DNA from: Planctomycetaceae bacterium
GTDB taxonomy: Bacteria; Planctomycetota; Planctomycetia; Pirellulales; Lacipirellulaceae
Reading direction: 5' to 3'
Assembly: GCA_002713555.1 (NCBI GenBank)
Contig: PATG01000047.1
Coordinates: forward strand, 10,631-51,866
DNA: 41,236 nt
Below are positions 28,044-37,588 of the stretch, one piece after another. Both the position numbers and the translations under genes were made by a program. The notes under the pieces are model-generated. The model ran no database searches. It worked only from the letters and a program-made list of their open reading frames with translations, and was not told the origin of the DNA. Within the stretch, counting starts at the first letter, position 1, and each line of letters begins with the position of its first letter.

Positions 28044-28094
28044 AATCTCAAGAAAAGGGTTGTCTGTTTGGCCAGCAGTTTAATCCAGCAGGTC

Positions 28095-28129
28095 CAACTC
28101 AGCGAGGCTTCCCCAACTTAGCGAGGCTT
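28095..28129. repeat. 19-base-period tandem duplication at a stop codon
   Basis: CAACTCAGCGAGGCTT at 28095-28110 recurs as CAACTTAGCGAGGCTT at 28114-28129, one mismatch in 16. On the minus strand the upstream copy supplies the TAA stop of the small gene and the downstream copy reads CTGAGT in its place. It looks like a recent slippage duplication. Confidence 0.75.
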
Positions 28130-28321
28130 ACGTGGTGGACCCTGCCAAAGTTGTCGAGAAATAGGTACCGCTTGGACCTCGCGCGCATCAAAGCGTCTTT
28201 CAAAGCGCTTGAGCGCCCGGTTCATTCTCATGCTGAATTCGAAAAGTGCGTGGCCATCAATGGTCACTGGTGGCAAGTTGCGATTTGGGCTCGCCGGTAG
28301 GGGAGGTTGTGGTGTCGCCAT
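28118..28321 (-). CDS. small conserved-type protein, 67 residues
   Basis: Function unknown. The ATG at 28319-28321 is preceded by GAGGAGG at seven bases, the strongest ribosome binding site in the window, and a Rho-independent terminator follows, so it is a true single-gene unit. The N-terminal third is Pro-rich (MATPQPPLPASPNRNLPPV). A basic helix follows (FEFSMRMNRALKRFERRFDAR), which could bind nucleic acid or a partner, then a basic tail GPPRKPR. I recall similar short proteins in other planctomycetes but not their role. The stop codon lies in one copy of a 19-base tandem duplication. Confidence 0.75.
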   Translation of the reverse strand: MATPQPPLPASPNRNLPPVTIDGHALFEFSMRMNRALKRFERRFDAREVQAVPISRQLWQGPPRKPR

Positions 28322-29571
28322 GATTTTTCCTCCTCAGTTCCTGGGCCTCGATCCTGCGGGTAGTAAAAAAATGGACCGTGGCGATGGTTTCTGTTACGCA
28401 AGACACATAGGTAGTGTTCGCGGTTCGTGCAGATTCCGCAAGCAGATGGTCGTTTTCAATCCAGTATAATTACAGACAGTTAACAACATTGGTAGAAAAA
28501 GAGAGTTTTTGAATAAGGGCAGACACTTGTTTTTTCGCCCTTTTTCGTTGAAGAGCCTTTGCCTTCAGTGCACCTTTGTGGACCCCCGCAATGCTCTGAG
28601 TAATTCTACGGTACGGCCGTTTTCACGGTGTTCTAGTCCTAATTTCGTATCCTTTTAAGAGAAAAGCATTAGCAGGACATCCGACCCGAGTAATTCACGC
28701 TGATGTTTGATGTCCAGTGGTTTTTCAGGCAATTTGGGTTGTAAGACTTGGTGAAATAATGTGGCGGTTAAAGGTGATCATGATTCGTACCACTGGTTCG
28801 TAGCAGACGTGTGGATAGAAGGGTATGGTTGTCAGCAATTTCTACACGTTTGGTCTGACCGCCATTGTTCTTAACGAGTTTTTGAACAGCCGTCCCGTTT
28901 CTATGGCTAGCACGGATATTTCCCCTCCAATGGGTGATATGCCCAGACTAACAAGCCCGATAGGCTTTTCGAAGTTTCGCTGGCAATGCTGGCAAATCAG
29001 AGAGTTTCAGGTTGTAAATCAGTATTGACGCTGCAATGCGGCTCTTTCTACTATCCTACAAGGTTTTTGCCCACGGAATCCCCTGCAATGGGGCAGTTTT
29101 AGAACGATAGAAATCATGGGTGCTTGATAGCCAACATATTGGGTGCTGCCGTACGTATTCAGGGTGAACCTCATCAATGCTGCGGTCCGTACAACCGTTG
29201 TGATGGCCCTGATCCATGTGCTAGGCTGTGGGTATAAGATCGTGACAACGAGTATGTTGTAATTTGGCATCATCGGATGCTGTGGGAGGCGATTTTTACT
29301 TGGCAGGATTGGAATACTTGTTACAGAAGTTGTCCTGCGGGCGACCGGCCTTTGTTTGGAAACGATAATTCATACTGGCCGAGTAGTCGATCAAACGAAT
29401 AGGCCCATAGATTTATTAACGAAGGATTGGTTAGAGAGGTCTCCAGATATGATCATTTGGAGCCTGTGAGGCAACTTAGTACAACAATGCCGATTAAGGC
29501 TGGTTATAATTGAGTTCTGATTTCCAGTACTCTAAAGTAGACAACGATAGTCCCCGACCCCAGAGAACATC
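28322..29571. other. 1250-bp stretch without supported protein gene
   Basis: Short frames exist (28825-29028 +, 29019-29273 -) but have no ribosome binding site or similarity. A weak hairpin, AAGGGC / GCCCTT with a 16-base loop and a short T-run, lies at about 28517-28545. The length and lack of coding signal in an otherwise compact window leave room for a non-coding RNA or a decayed gene, but I recognise no tRNA, tmRNA, RNase P or SRP RNA motif. Confidence 0.5.
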
Positions 29572-29850
29572 ATGCAAGTTCATGGCCCATCACAGATTCA
29601 CGGTGCACAAGACATGAAAGGTCCCTATTCGAGCCAACGTGCTAATGGTTCGAAAGCGACTCCTACAGCCCAACAAGCTGACAGTCTGGACATTTCACCA
29701 GCAGCGGATGCGGCTGCTGAAGCGGTCGGTTCGGGAGATGTCCGTTCGGATCTGGTAGCCCGTGTCCGTCAAGAAATTGCATCAGGTACTTACGAAACGT
29801 CTGAAAAGCTTGATACGGCCCTAAATCGTCTACTGGACGAGATTTCCTAG
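29572..29850 (+). CDS. FlgM-like anti-sigma-28 factor
   Basis: FlgM binds the flagellar sigma factor FliA (sigma-28) and is exported when the hook is complete, releasing late flagellar genes. The 92-residue protein has a disordered, Gln/Ser-rich N-terminus, the linker DSLDISPAADAAAEA, and the C-terminal sigma-binding helices RSDLVARVRQEIASGTYE followed by TSEKLDTALNRLLDEIS, matching the FlgM pattern of R-x-x-x-V-x-x-(I/V)-(K/R)-x-x-I-x-x-G-x-Y. The start is ATG 29572. No other flagellar gene lies in the window, so the partner is elsewhere. The symbol flgM is likely but function is inferred from the C-terminal half. Confidence 0.75.
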   Translation: MQVHGPSQIHGAQDMKGPYSSQRANGSKATPTAQQADSLDISPAADAAAEAVGSGDVRSDLVARVRQEIASGTYETSEKLDTALNRLLDEIS

Positions 29851-30187
29851 TCTAGATCGCTGGGGCCCAACGTTTCTTGGCAGGATTCTGCGTCTGCTGA
29901 CGAAGGCATAGCCAATCGCGTACCAGACCGGGAGATAGCTCCTCTTGAGACTGGCCTCTTTTTCGCTTAGAATCAATAAGCGGTTGTCCGTTGGCAAGAA
30001 GTGTCTTTTTCCAACTGCTTTTTGACATTCGTGCTGACCTAGTAGTCTCAATAAGCTGGGATTCTCAATGGGCGGCCGTATCAATAGATCGGCAGTCTAA
30101 AGAGAGCCCTTAGGAGTGTCTTTATTTGAAACTGGCAATCCTTCAGTTGCATGGGTAGACATATAGATTGGATAGTTGAGCTTTGTA
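29851..30187. other. 337-bp intergenic region between flgM-like and fur-like genes
   Basis: No gene is supported; an 84-residue minus frame here lacks start signals. A T-rich run (CCTCTTTTTCG, near 29965) follows weak GAG/CTC pairing and might end the flgM-like transcript. No recognisable Fur-box palindrome was found before the fur-like gene. Confidence 0.4.
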
Positions 30188-30691
30188 ATGGCAAGCGGTT
30201 TTTCACTAGGTACGGTCGAGGTAGCCAGCTCCCCTCAGGAGCGATTTGCCGAATTCTTGCAGAGCAAAGGCAAACGCATTACCCACCAGCGCCGTATCCT
30301 GGTCGACCATGTATTTCAGCGGCACGACCACTTTGATGCTGATGAACTGATTCTTAATCTGGCCCAGCAATCCGAATCCAGTAAGGTTAGCCGGCCGACC
30401 GTTTACCGTACGCTCAATGAATTGGTCGATGCAGGTCTCCTGCGCCGAATGACATTCAACGGAAGATCTGTTTACGAGCACGATTACGGTTATCCCCAGC
30501 ATGATCATTTGCACTGTACGATGTGTGACAAATTGATTGAATTCCAATCGGCCGAATTAAAAAGAATGCGCGAAGCAGTCGCTTCCGAACATAAATTTCG
30601 AGTATCAGGCCATCGGTTAATTATCACGGGCGTCTGCACCGAATGCAGCAGTAAACGTCACCGGGAACATAGTCCGCTGGACTTGATATGA
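30188..30691 (+). CDS. Fur family metal-responsive repressor
   Basis: A 167-residue DNA-binding regulator. The winged helix covers about 17-95, with the recognition-helix region SRPTVYRTLNELVDAGLL. Metal sites are visible: HDHLHC (H105, H107, H109) and two CxxC pairs, C110-C113 (CTMC) and C150-C153 (CTEC), forming the structural zinc site typical of Fur, PerR and Zur. Which metal or signal it senses cannot be decided from sequence. I chose ATG 30188; a TTG at 30176 is possible. The N-terminal 15 residues exceed the usual length. Two hairpins follow its stop. Confidence 0.9.
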   Translation: MASGFSLGTVEVASSPQERFAEFLQSKGKRITHQRRILVDHVFQRHDHFDADELILNLAQQSESSKVSRPTVYRTLNELVDAGLLRRMTFNGRSVYEHDYGYPQHDHLHCTMCDKLIEFQSAELKRMREAVASEHKFRVSGHRLIITGVCTECSSKRHREHSPLDLI

Positions 30692-30702
30692 CAATCAGTG
30701 TG

Positions 30703-30723
30703 TGATTTGTTGTTCACAAATCA
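30703..30723 (+). other. perfect hairpin just after the fur-like gene
   Basis: TGATTTGT, a 5-base loop, then ACAAATCA: an 8-bp perfect inverted repeat starting 11 bases after the stop. No T-run follows, so it is not a classic terminator alone. It could protect the 3' end or be a regulator binding site. Confidence 0.5.
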
Positions 30724-30727
30724 TCAT

Positions 30728-30817
30728 GTCCGGCACTCATCTATCTGAACAGAAAGAAACAGAGTAAACGGAGGATATTTCTCTGTTACCTCCTGTTCAG
30801 ATAGATGAGGGCCGGAC
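30728..30817. repeat. long inverted repeat between convergent genes
   Basis: The arms 30728-30752 and 30793-30817 are 25 bases each and complementary except for one position. Inside, a second pair, AACAGAG (30758-30764) and CTCTGTT (30781-30787), extends the stem, leaving a 16-base loop. The structure sits in the gap between the fur-like gene and purB, which point at each other, where a bidirectional terminator is expected, yet there is no T-run on either side. A miniature mobile element is the other option. Confidence 0.8.
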
Positions 30818-30882
30818 GCGGAGAATTTGAAATACCGAAGTTGTTTTTGAGTCATCCCTAAGAACTTAAAGAGGGCTGGAAA

Positions 30883-32310
30883 CTATACTTTTAACTCCGT
30901 TTTCTGGAGTTCTTTGCCGGCGTAGCGCTCGCGTATAGGGTTTACGATATCTGCCAGAAATTCGTCGACTTGTTCTGCACTTCTGCCCGTTAGTTTTGTG
31001 GCATCGACAGCTGCAGCCAGGTCAACTCCGGCAAAGTTTTTGTCTTGAGAAAGTCGATCGAGTAAGTCGTTCGCCAAGCCCTTTTGTTTGACCTGGGTTG
31101 CGGCGGCCTGACTGTGTTTCCGAATACGTTCGTGAAGATCCTGGCGATCACCTCCGGCAGAAACTGCAGCCATGAGGATGTTTTCGGTGGCCATGAATGG
31201 CAATTCTTCGCGCAGATTACGGGCAATTACTTCGGGATAAACAACGAGTCCCTCAGCGATGTTGTGATAGAGAATGAGTACCGCGTCTGTTGCCAGAAAT
31301 GCTTGGGGGATTACCAGGCGGCGGTTGGAACTGTCGTCTAGTGTGCGTTCCATCCATTGGGTCGAGGCGGTAGCTGCGGTACTTGATTGTTGGCTCATCA
31401 CAAAACGGGCCAGGCCACATATACGTTCGCTACGCATAGGGTTACGTTTGTAGGCCATCGCCGAAGAGCCGATTTGATTCTTCTCAAACGGTTCTTCGAT
31501 TTCTTTTCGGTGTGCCAGGATGCGGATGTCGGAAGCGCCCTTATGTGCCGAGGCAGCCACTCCTGCAAGCGCATCCATTGCCTGGGCATCTATTTTTCGT
31601 GAATAGGTTTGGCCAGTCACCGCATAAGTTGTTGAGAAACCCATCTTTTGGGAAACCAGTTGCTCGAGCTTTTTGACTTTGGAGTGGTCGCCTTCGAAGA
31701 GTTCTAAAAAGCTGGCTTGTGTGCCCGTGGTACCTTTGGTACTGCGCGCTCGTAGCTGATTGAGACGGTGCTCGAGTTCTGCCAGGTCAAGGGCCAAATC
31801 ATAGGCCCAGAGGCAAGCGCGGCGACCGACAGTTGTGGGTTGCGCCGGTTGCAAATGCGTAAATCCGAGAGTTGGTAAGTCACGGTACTGGGCGGCAAAA
31901 TCACCGAGGACCATAAGAGTTGCGACAACTTTTTCACAAATCAGTCCCAATGCTTCGCGGAGTATGATGAGATCTGTGTTGTCCGTCACAAAGCAGCTCG
32001 TAGCCCCCAGGTGTATGATTGGACGTGCATCGGGACACTGGTCACCATAGGCATGGACATGGGCCATGACATCGTGGCGTAATTTTTTTTCGTAATCTCC
32101 CGCAATTTTGAAATCGATATCATCCACATTTGCCCGCAACTGGTCTATTTGTTGTTGGGTGATAGGCAATCCCAGTTCGGCCTCAGATTCCGCCAGCGCC
32201 ACCCACAAGCGTCGCCAAGTACTGTGCTTATGCTGTGGGCTAAATAACCGACTCATGGTGTCCGAGGCATATCGTGAAATGAGTGGATTTTCGTAAGCTT
32301 CTTGAGACAT
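30883..32310 (-). CDS. purB: adenylosuccinate lyase
   Basis: Catalyses two fumarate-releasing steps in purine synthesis: SAICAR to AICAR and adenylosuccinate to AMP. From ATG 32308-32310 it has 475 residues. Fumarase/aspartase superfamily regions are present: [12 protein letters not shown], the [18 protein letters not shown] block with its catalytic-region histidine, and the signature loop [15 protein letters not shown]. The N-terminal [11 protein letters not shown] is typical of PurB (R..YAS). A hydrophobic upstream extension to 32385 is possible but not expected in a cytoplasmic enzyme. It is convergent with the fur-like gene. Confidence 0.95.
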   Translation of the reverse strand: MSQEAYENPLISRYASDTMSRLFSPQHKHSTWRRLWVALAESEAELGLPITQQQIDQLRANVDDIDFKIAGDYEKKLRHDVMAHVHAYGDQCPDARPIIHLGATSCFVTDNTDLIILREALGLICEKVVATLMVLGDFAAQYRDLPTLGFTHLQPAQPTTVGRRACLWAYDLALDLAELEHRLNQLRARSTKGTTGTQASFLELFEGDHSKVKKLEQLVSQKMGFSTTYAVTGQTYSRKIDAQAMDALAGVAASAHKGASDIRILAHRKEIEEPFEKNQIGSSAMAYKRNPMRSERICGLARFVMSQQSSTAATASTQWMERTLDDSSNRRLVIPQAFLATDAVLILYHNIAEGLVVYPEVIARNLREELPFMATENILMAAVSAGGDRQDLHERIRKHSQAAATQVKQKGLANDLLDRLSQDKNFAGVDLAAAVDATKLTGRSAEQVDEFLADIVNPIRERYAGKELQKTELKV

Positions 32311-32491
32311 GGTGGGAGAGATATGGTGGGAGCTAGTAAGAAAGTAAACGCAAAGAAAAATTAGGAGTGTGGGGGGTAGGAGCAAAGGACAATAGCAATA
32401 CGATGCATTGCCCTGGCTGAAACCTTCATTTTAGCCGGGGGCATGCGAATGCGATATGGGCCAGCAGCCGATTTAAACGCCCCATTTCCTC

Positions 32492-33907
32492 TCACATATT
32501 CGTCAAATCATCGTCGCCTTTGCTGCCGAGTAGCGAATCGAGTGCGCTGGAGACTGCGGCTGTGTGTTGTTGGGGGGCGTCCTTGGGCAGATAGACTCGG
32601 CAGGCAAGTTGGCTGACGGGCAGATGTTTGTAGAGTTCGTTATCTGTCAGTGGGCGAATCTGGCCGGTAGCTGAGCGGCACAGAAAATTCTGACCGGCTG
32701 CCGCCGTTTTGGGGTCAGGGCGATCGATGTAGTTGGGGAGATCTATCTTCATTCGGATGTCTTTTAGATCAGTCGGAAGCTCTTCCCGCAGTGCCTGTTC
32801 GGCCACAGCTTCGCGTCCTTTTCTTAATACGTCTGTTGCTTGTGGATCTAGCCGAATTCGTTCGTCAGCCATTTCCCAATCAACCTGGCGACGGAGTAGC
32901 CGCTGCCATCGTTCTCCGAGAGATCGTTGTTTAGAGCTTTTACTTTTGGTCCAGCGGGCCACGTCGATCAATAAAGACCACTCCGTAAATTGTTGATACT
33001 CGTCAAGATGATCGAGTGGGTTTCCAGGGAATAAGAATTGTTTACCATCTTTGAATAGGTCTTCGAGAGTTTTGTCGATTGCACGAACGGTACGGTGGAA
33101 ATAGACAGCGCGGAAGAGTTCACTGCGTGCCTGACGAAATCGGACCAAAGCGTTCATGCCGCGATCCTGAATGGTAAGACCGTGCTGGCTATAAAAGGTA
33201 TACCGTAGCAATCGCTCGAGATCGTAGGAACGCGTGCTATAGCCCGACATGTAGGCATCTCGGAGAACAAAGTCCATGTTATCGACAGTATAGAGTCCGC
33301 AAAACAAACTGCGAAGCATTGTTAGCCAACGGGGTTGGCGATCTTTTTTGCTGCTGTTTTCATCGGTTGTAGGACGGGTAATAAGCCAGGCAATTTGATC
33401 GGGATCGATCTGTTCGCCATCTTGTAGACGTTTTCCTCCTGGGCATACACGTACGTTCTTTAGCAGGGGTCCCAGCTCTTTGCGAATAATATGGGAACCC
33501 AGGATCTCGTGCGTCAGGTTGTACTCTTGTAGAAAATGGGCATCAAAAAAATGTCCAAATGGTCCGTGACCCACATCATGAAGCAAGGCAGCCAACCGTG
33601 TGAGACACTCGATATAGGCGCGGCTGGGTGTGTCTGGACAAACCTGGGAGAGACTCGGATAAAGCACCTCGGTTACGCGGCTAGCCATGTGCATGGCGCC
33701 CACGACGTGCTGAAAACGTGTGTGCTCAGCAGAAGGATAGACCCACCAGGCTGTCTGTAACTGATGAATCTGACGCAGTCGCTGTAACCAAGGGTGATCG
33801 AGCAGTGTGCGCTCAGAGGTTTCGCCTGAATCGACAATTGATACAAATGGGATGTAGCCATGCACTGGGTCATGACAAAGACTTTCGCGTTGCAGATGAT
33901 CCGTCAT
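32492..33907 (-). CDS. HD-domain phosphohydrolase (dNTPase/SAMHD1-like)
   Basis: A cytoplasmic metal-dependent hydrolase related to dGTPase/SAMHD1 proteins. From ATG 33905-33907 it has 471 residues. HD motif residues in order are H67 (EHTRFQHVVG), H110-D111 (LLHDVGHGPFGH) and the later aspartate in YTVDNMDFVLRD. The opening HDPVHGYIPF and SGYSTRSYDLERLL stretches are typical of this subgroup. Members hydrolyse dNTPs or related nucleotides; some protect against phage. The exact substrate is unknown. ATGs at 33937 and 33979 are in frame alternatives; none has a strong ribosome binding site, and I chose the one closest to the conserved HDPVHG start. Confidence 0.85.
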   Translation of the reverse strand: MTDHLQRESLCHDPVHGYIPFVSIVDSGETSERTLLDHPWLQRLRQIHQLQTAWWVYPSAEHTRFQHVVGAMHMASRVTEVLYPSLSQVCPDTPSRAYIECLTRLAALLHDVGHGPFGHFFDAHFLQEYNLTHEILGSHIIRKELGPLLKNVRVCPGGKRLQDGEQIDPDQIAWLITRPTTDENSSKKDRQPRWLTMLRSLFCGLYTVDNMDFVLRDAYMSGYSTRSYDLERLLRYTFYSQHGLTIQDRGMNALVRFRQARSELFRAVYFHRTVRAIDKTLEDLFKDGKQFLFPGNPLDHLDEYQQFTEWSLLIDVARWTKSKSSKQRSLGERWQRLLRRQVDWEMADERIRLDPQATDVLRKGREAVAEQALREELPTDLKDIRMKIDLPNYIDRPDPKTAAAGQNFLCRSATGQIRPLTDNELYKHLPVSQLACRVYLPKDAPQQHTAAVSSALDSLLGSKGDDDLTNM

Positions 33908-34000
33908 AGGACCTATTGTCTCGGCGAAAGCTGACATGGCAATGGGGGGACACGCCTGACAACTTTCAATTTGCAACATCCAGACGACAGAGTGACTTCG

Positions 34001-34231
34001 TTACTTCTCGACCGTTTCGTCTAGAGACCCAACGGCAAGCGCAACAACCAACCCCACGATGGCCACGAGCCAAATCACGCGAATACCCACATTAATATGT
34101 GTGAGAACTTGGGCGGCCCCTGCATCCCCCATAGCGTCCAACAATCCGCCGACCCAGCCGAATAAGGTTTGAAGTAGGGGAAATCCCAACACTAGTACCA
34201 GGAGAAATTTTATGGAAGAACGAGCATTCAT
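34001..34231 (-). CDS. small two-helix membrane protein
   Basis: Unrecognised, 76 residues from ATG 34229-34231. Helices FLLVLVLGFPLLQTLFG-WVGGLL and VIWLVAIVGLVVALAVG are separated by a polar loop (DAMGDAGAAQVLTHINVG), and the tail is acidic (SLDETVEK). It follows the HD-domain gene on the same strand in reverse order, that is, it is encoded upstream of it with about 93 bases between, so the two may share a transcript. No clear ribosome binding site was seen. Confidence 0.6.
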   Translation of the reverse strand: MNARSSIKFLLVLVLGFPLLQTLFGWVGGLLDAMGDAGAAQVLTHINVGIRVIWLVAIVGLVVALAVGSLDETVEK

Positions 34232-34514
34232 GATGGTAGAATCAATAGGGTGCAATTAGCGTAACCTGCGTATTCGTTACATTTTACAAAGCCTATTGTC
34301 TGGGTTGCAGCCAGGGCCTGTCAATATGCTGCTATATTTGCCGAAAAGGAGCTTTGTGGTACGCCCCATACCATGTGTCCCGTCTTTATGGCTGGGAATC
34401 GCACGCGTGGAAATAGCAGGGGGCCACCCATGTCCGCGTTAATTGACTCGAGCTACTCGTCGGACACAATGGAGAGAGGCCCTATGACTTTCTTTCTGCT
34501 GGAACAGACTCTTG

Positions 34515-36896
34515 ATGCATTTTCTCCCGCCATTCATACGATGTGCTATCTGGCTGGCCATTGGGTCGACTGTTTACGTGGCTAGCTTTCGTTGTGTGGC
34601 TCAAAAAGTCCAACTTCAAGACGGCCGGATTCTGCAGGGCAAGATGATGACCATGTCGGGAGTTGCTAAGAATCCGATGTCTGTACATGAAGACGATGAG
34701 AAAAATCAATCGATGCCCATCTTAATGGTCCATGATGATTTGCGACGAACGTTTATTCCAAAGTATTTCCTGGACAACATCATTGACGAAGGCATCGAGA
34801 ATCAGATACGCATCAAACCGTGGCAAAATGCCTCAAACTCCAACAGAGTGATTAGCAGTGTCGGGCCCAGTTTGGGCATTGACCCCTTCGATAAGTTTGG
34901 GCGAAGAATTTATCGTATGCAAACCAAGGATGGCCCCTTGCAGGTTGTGCAATGTATAACAGAGATCACTCCGCGGTATGCTAAGGTTGAAAGCTGGCGT
35001 GGCGAGCCGCGCTGGGATATGCGCTTGGCAACCAGTTCCATCCCGCGGGATCAACTGGCGGCTATTCTCGCCCAGGCTGTTTCTCACGATGATCCGCAAG
35101 AATGGATCAAAATTGTGCAATTCTATTTGCAATCAGAACGATATCTAGATGCGCGTTATGAGTTGGAGGCAATCATGTCGCGTTACCCTCAAATGCAGGG
35201 GTTAGAGACGGTTACTCGTGAGCTAAAGCAGATGGGCGCGAAACGTATTCTGGAGGAAATCCAACTTCGGCAAAGGGCAGGGCAACACGCTTTGGTGACT
35301 CGACTGCTGGAGAATTTTCCGCCCGAGGAGGTGTCTGGCGAAACTTTGCAACAAGTAAGAGAAATGACGAACCGATATGCTGAGCAGGCAGCCCGATTGC
35401 AGGCAGTAATTGTAGAATTGCAAGCTAATGCCAGGCAAGTTTCAGACGAAGATCATCGCGCGCTCGTGCAACCTCTGGTAGAAGAGGTCGTAACCGATTT
35501 GACACAAAATAATCTAAACCGTTTGGTCGCTTTTATCCAATTGAAAGACGATTCTGCTCTCACTGCTGACGAAAAAGTGGCACTGGTGATCAGTGGTTGG
35601 ATCCTCGGTGCCGAAGGCGCAAATCAAAAAATATCACTCGCAATTTCGCTGCTGCAAGTCCGAGATAAGGTGAGGAGGTATTTACGCGAACCCTTGGCTC
35701 ATGAACGTCAGACGTTGTTGGAATCTATAAGAAGTGCAGAGGGAGCAGACGTTGTTAATCTAGCGAGATTGATAGCGCACATGCCTCCTCCTTGGACAAT
35801 CCCGCAAGAAGGTGTGCGCCAATTTGGCGCCTACGAACTAACCGCACCTGGTCAGAGTGAGAATGGCGATTTTCGCTATATCGTTCAGGTGCCGCCTGAA
35901 TACGATGTTTACCGACACTACCCTACGATTGTAGCCCTCAATGGCGCCTACAACTCACCCCAGCAAGAATTGGAGTTTTGGACGGGTCCACCTATTCGAA
36001 AGGAAACCAAAGAGATTATCGGCTCTCGTCGTGGTCAGGCCATGCGGCATGGATACATTACAATTGCAATAGATTGGCAGAAACCTCAGCAATACGAATA
36101 TGAATACACGCTACGCGAGCACGAAGCGGTACTCACATGCCTGCGCGATGCGACCAGGCGCTTCAGTATCGACAACGACCGAGTGTTCCTGACTGGGCAT
36201 GGAATTGGCGGGGATGCAAGTTGGGATATAGGACTGGCACACCCGGATCTTTGGGCAGGTGTTATTCCATTTGTGGCGCAATTTAGTCAGGTCAAAAAGT
36301 ACGTGCAACACTACTGGGAAAACGCACGGCATGTGCCATTTTATTTTGTTGCCGGAGAAAAAGATGGCAGTAAAATGTCAAATAATGCAGGAGTCCTTGA
36401 CAAGTATTTTGTCAAAAGATTCGATGCAACGGTCGTGGAGTTTTTGGGCCGAGGCCAAGAACCTTTTCAGGATGAAGTATTGCCAGCTTTAGACTGGATG
36501 GAACTTTCAACGCATCGTCGACAAGGATCACCAAGTGAGTTTCGATGCATGACAATGCGTCCTTGGGACAATTTTTTTTGGTGGATTGAAGGTCGCAATT
36601 TTCCAAATAGTGTTCAGCCAGCAAGTTGGCCCTTACGCAGTGCACGTCCTACACAAGTCCACGGTAAAATTCCCAAGGCCAACGAGCTTATCGCTAAATC
36701 GGCAGCTGAGAAGACCACTTTCTGGTTCAACCCTAAGATCGTCGATTTTTCGCAGCCAATCAACATTACCTACAATGGTAGAAAGCTGAGCAAAGTACGA
36801 AGTTCGATACGGCCGGATCCAGAAGTATTGCTCGAAGACGTTCGGACCCGCGGTGACCGACAACGCCCCTTCTGGGCAAAATTAGATGTTCCGTGA
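34515..36896 (+). CDS. large exported alpha/beta-hydrolase-like protein, nucleophile missing
   Basis: From ATG 34515, next to a TTG at 34512, the protein has 793 residues. A signal peptide (FIRCAIWLAIGSTVYVASF) is followed by a small domain on the pattern VQLQDGRILQGK, helical repeat-like segments at about 190-400, and an esterase-type alpha/beta-hydrolase domain from about 430. There PPEYDVYRHYPTIVALNGA and RVFLTGHGIGGDASWDIGLAHPDLWAGVIP match the family, but the nucleophile elbow is G-H-G563-I-G-G, not G-x-S-x-G. It should therefore lack normal serine esterase activity. The C-terminal 110 residues contain a separate beta-rich part. The role may be binding or structural at the cell surface; not known. 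Confidence 0.7.
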   Translation: MHFLPPFIRCAIWLAIGSTVYVASFRCVAQKVQLQDGRILQGKMMTMSGVAKNPMSVHEDDEKNQSMPILMVHDDLRRTFIPKYFLDNIIDEGIENQIRIKPWQNASNSNRVISSVGPSLGIDPFDKFGRRIYRMQTKDGPLQVVQCITEITPRYAKVESWRGEPRWDMRLATSSIPRDQLAAILAQAVSHDDPQEWIKIVQFYLQSERYLDARYELEAIMSRYPQMQGLETVTRELKQMGAKRILEEIQLRQRAGQHALVTRLLENFPPEEVSGETLQQVREMTNRYAEQAARLQAVIVELQANARQVSDEDHRALVQPLVEEVVTDLTQNNLNRLVAFIQLKDDSALTADEKVALVISGWILGAEGANQKISLAISLLQVRDKVRRYLREPLAHERQTLLESIRSAEGADVVNLARLIAHMPPPWTIPQEGVRQFGAYELTAPGQSENGDFRYIVQVPPEYDVYRHYPTIVALNGAYNSPQQELEFWTGPPIRKETKEIIGSRRGQAMRHGYITIAIDWQKPQQYEYEYTLREHEAVLTCLRDATRRFSIDNDRVFLTGHGIGGDASWDIGLAHPDLWAGVIPFVAQFSQVKKYVQHYWENARHVPFYFVAGEKDGSKMSNNAGVLDKYFVKRFDATVVEFLGRGQEPFQDEVLPALDWMELSTHRRQGSPSEFRCMTMRPWDNFFWWIEGRNFPNSVQPASWPLRSARPTQVHGKIPKANELIAKSAAEKTTFWFNPKIVDFSQPINITYNGRKLSKVRSSIRPDPEVLLEDVRTRGDRQRPFWAKLDVP

Positions 36897-36915
36897 GAGA
36901 GGAGTTCAAATTGCG

Positions 36916-37510
36916 CTACTCGTCACCGACGCGCAGAGCACTATTTGTGAAGGGGCCAGTGCGATCAGGATTTTCTGGGTCATGGGTCCAGTGTGAGCCG
37001 TCCACTACGAACTTGTACTCATAAAGGCCTTCCTTTAATTGGAGTGTGCCCAACTAATACCCGTCCTCGCCGGGGCCCTCTAAAGCGTTTTTCTCCTTAT
37101 TCCATTCATTGAAAGTGCCAGCTACAGTGACTTTCTTCGCACGTTCGTTCGATGGCAAGTACCGGAAGATCACTTTAAAGAGTTTGCCTTCGATGCGTTC
37201 GATCTTGGGATACTCACCAGGTTTGATCCACTCTGGGAGACTTGTCGTGAACGATCCTAGCATCATCTCTTCCCAAGTCTGGTCCCCCCATCTTACTTCT
37301 TGAGTAGGGTCAGGATTGGCAGGGTTGTCTGCGGAGTTGTCGAACACTCCCTCGCAGATCAAAAGCGTGTTTTCCGGCATCAACTTGGATTTGGCCAATG
37401 CATAGGCGTTCTGCCAATTGAAATCGTAGTTGGGGACGTCAAGTAGTATCTCCTTTTTCCCGTCTGGATAGCGGGCCGTGAAGCGAAACGATTTGCCACG
37501 GTAGTGCATT
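36916..37510 (-). pseudogene. 3' part of a redoxin/copper monooxygenase/CBM48 gene, broken
   Basis: Read on the minus strand from the IS end, the frame gives [30 protein letters not shown] and [19 protein letters not shown], the C-terminal domain of copper type II ascorbate-dependent monooxygenase-like proteins (the HMHxRG copper motif is cut at its first His). [15 protein letters not shown] and, after a stop, LYEYKFVVDG are a CBM48/AMPK-type glycogen-binding-like domain. TAG at 37054-37056 interrupts that domain: translation on the same frame continues with LGTLQLKEGLYEYKF and reaches a natural end at 36916-36918. The 5' part of the gene lies beyond the IS at 38266-38403; the middle is missing. 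Confidence 0.75.
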
Positions 37511-37588
37511 TGAGGTGGACCCCAAAAACTGGACAGCCCTATAAGGTGTAGGATACTCCCTTTGGGAGTCCACCAGGAGGTCCAGCGT

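Noticed and set aside
28517..28545. Possible + strand terminator in the gene desert
   Set aside because: The stem is only 6 bp with a 16-base loop, and there is no upstream + strand gene to end.
30703..30723. Fur-box operator
   Set aside because: The palindrome does not match the GATAATGATAATCATTATC-type consensus and lies after, not before, the fur-like gene.
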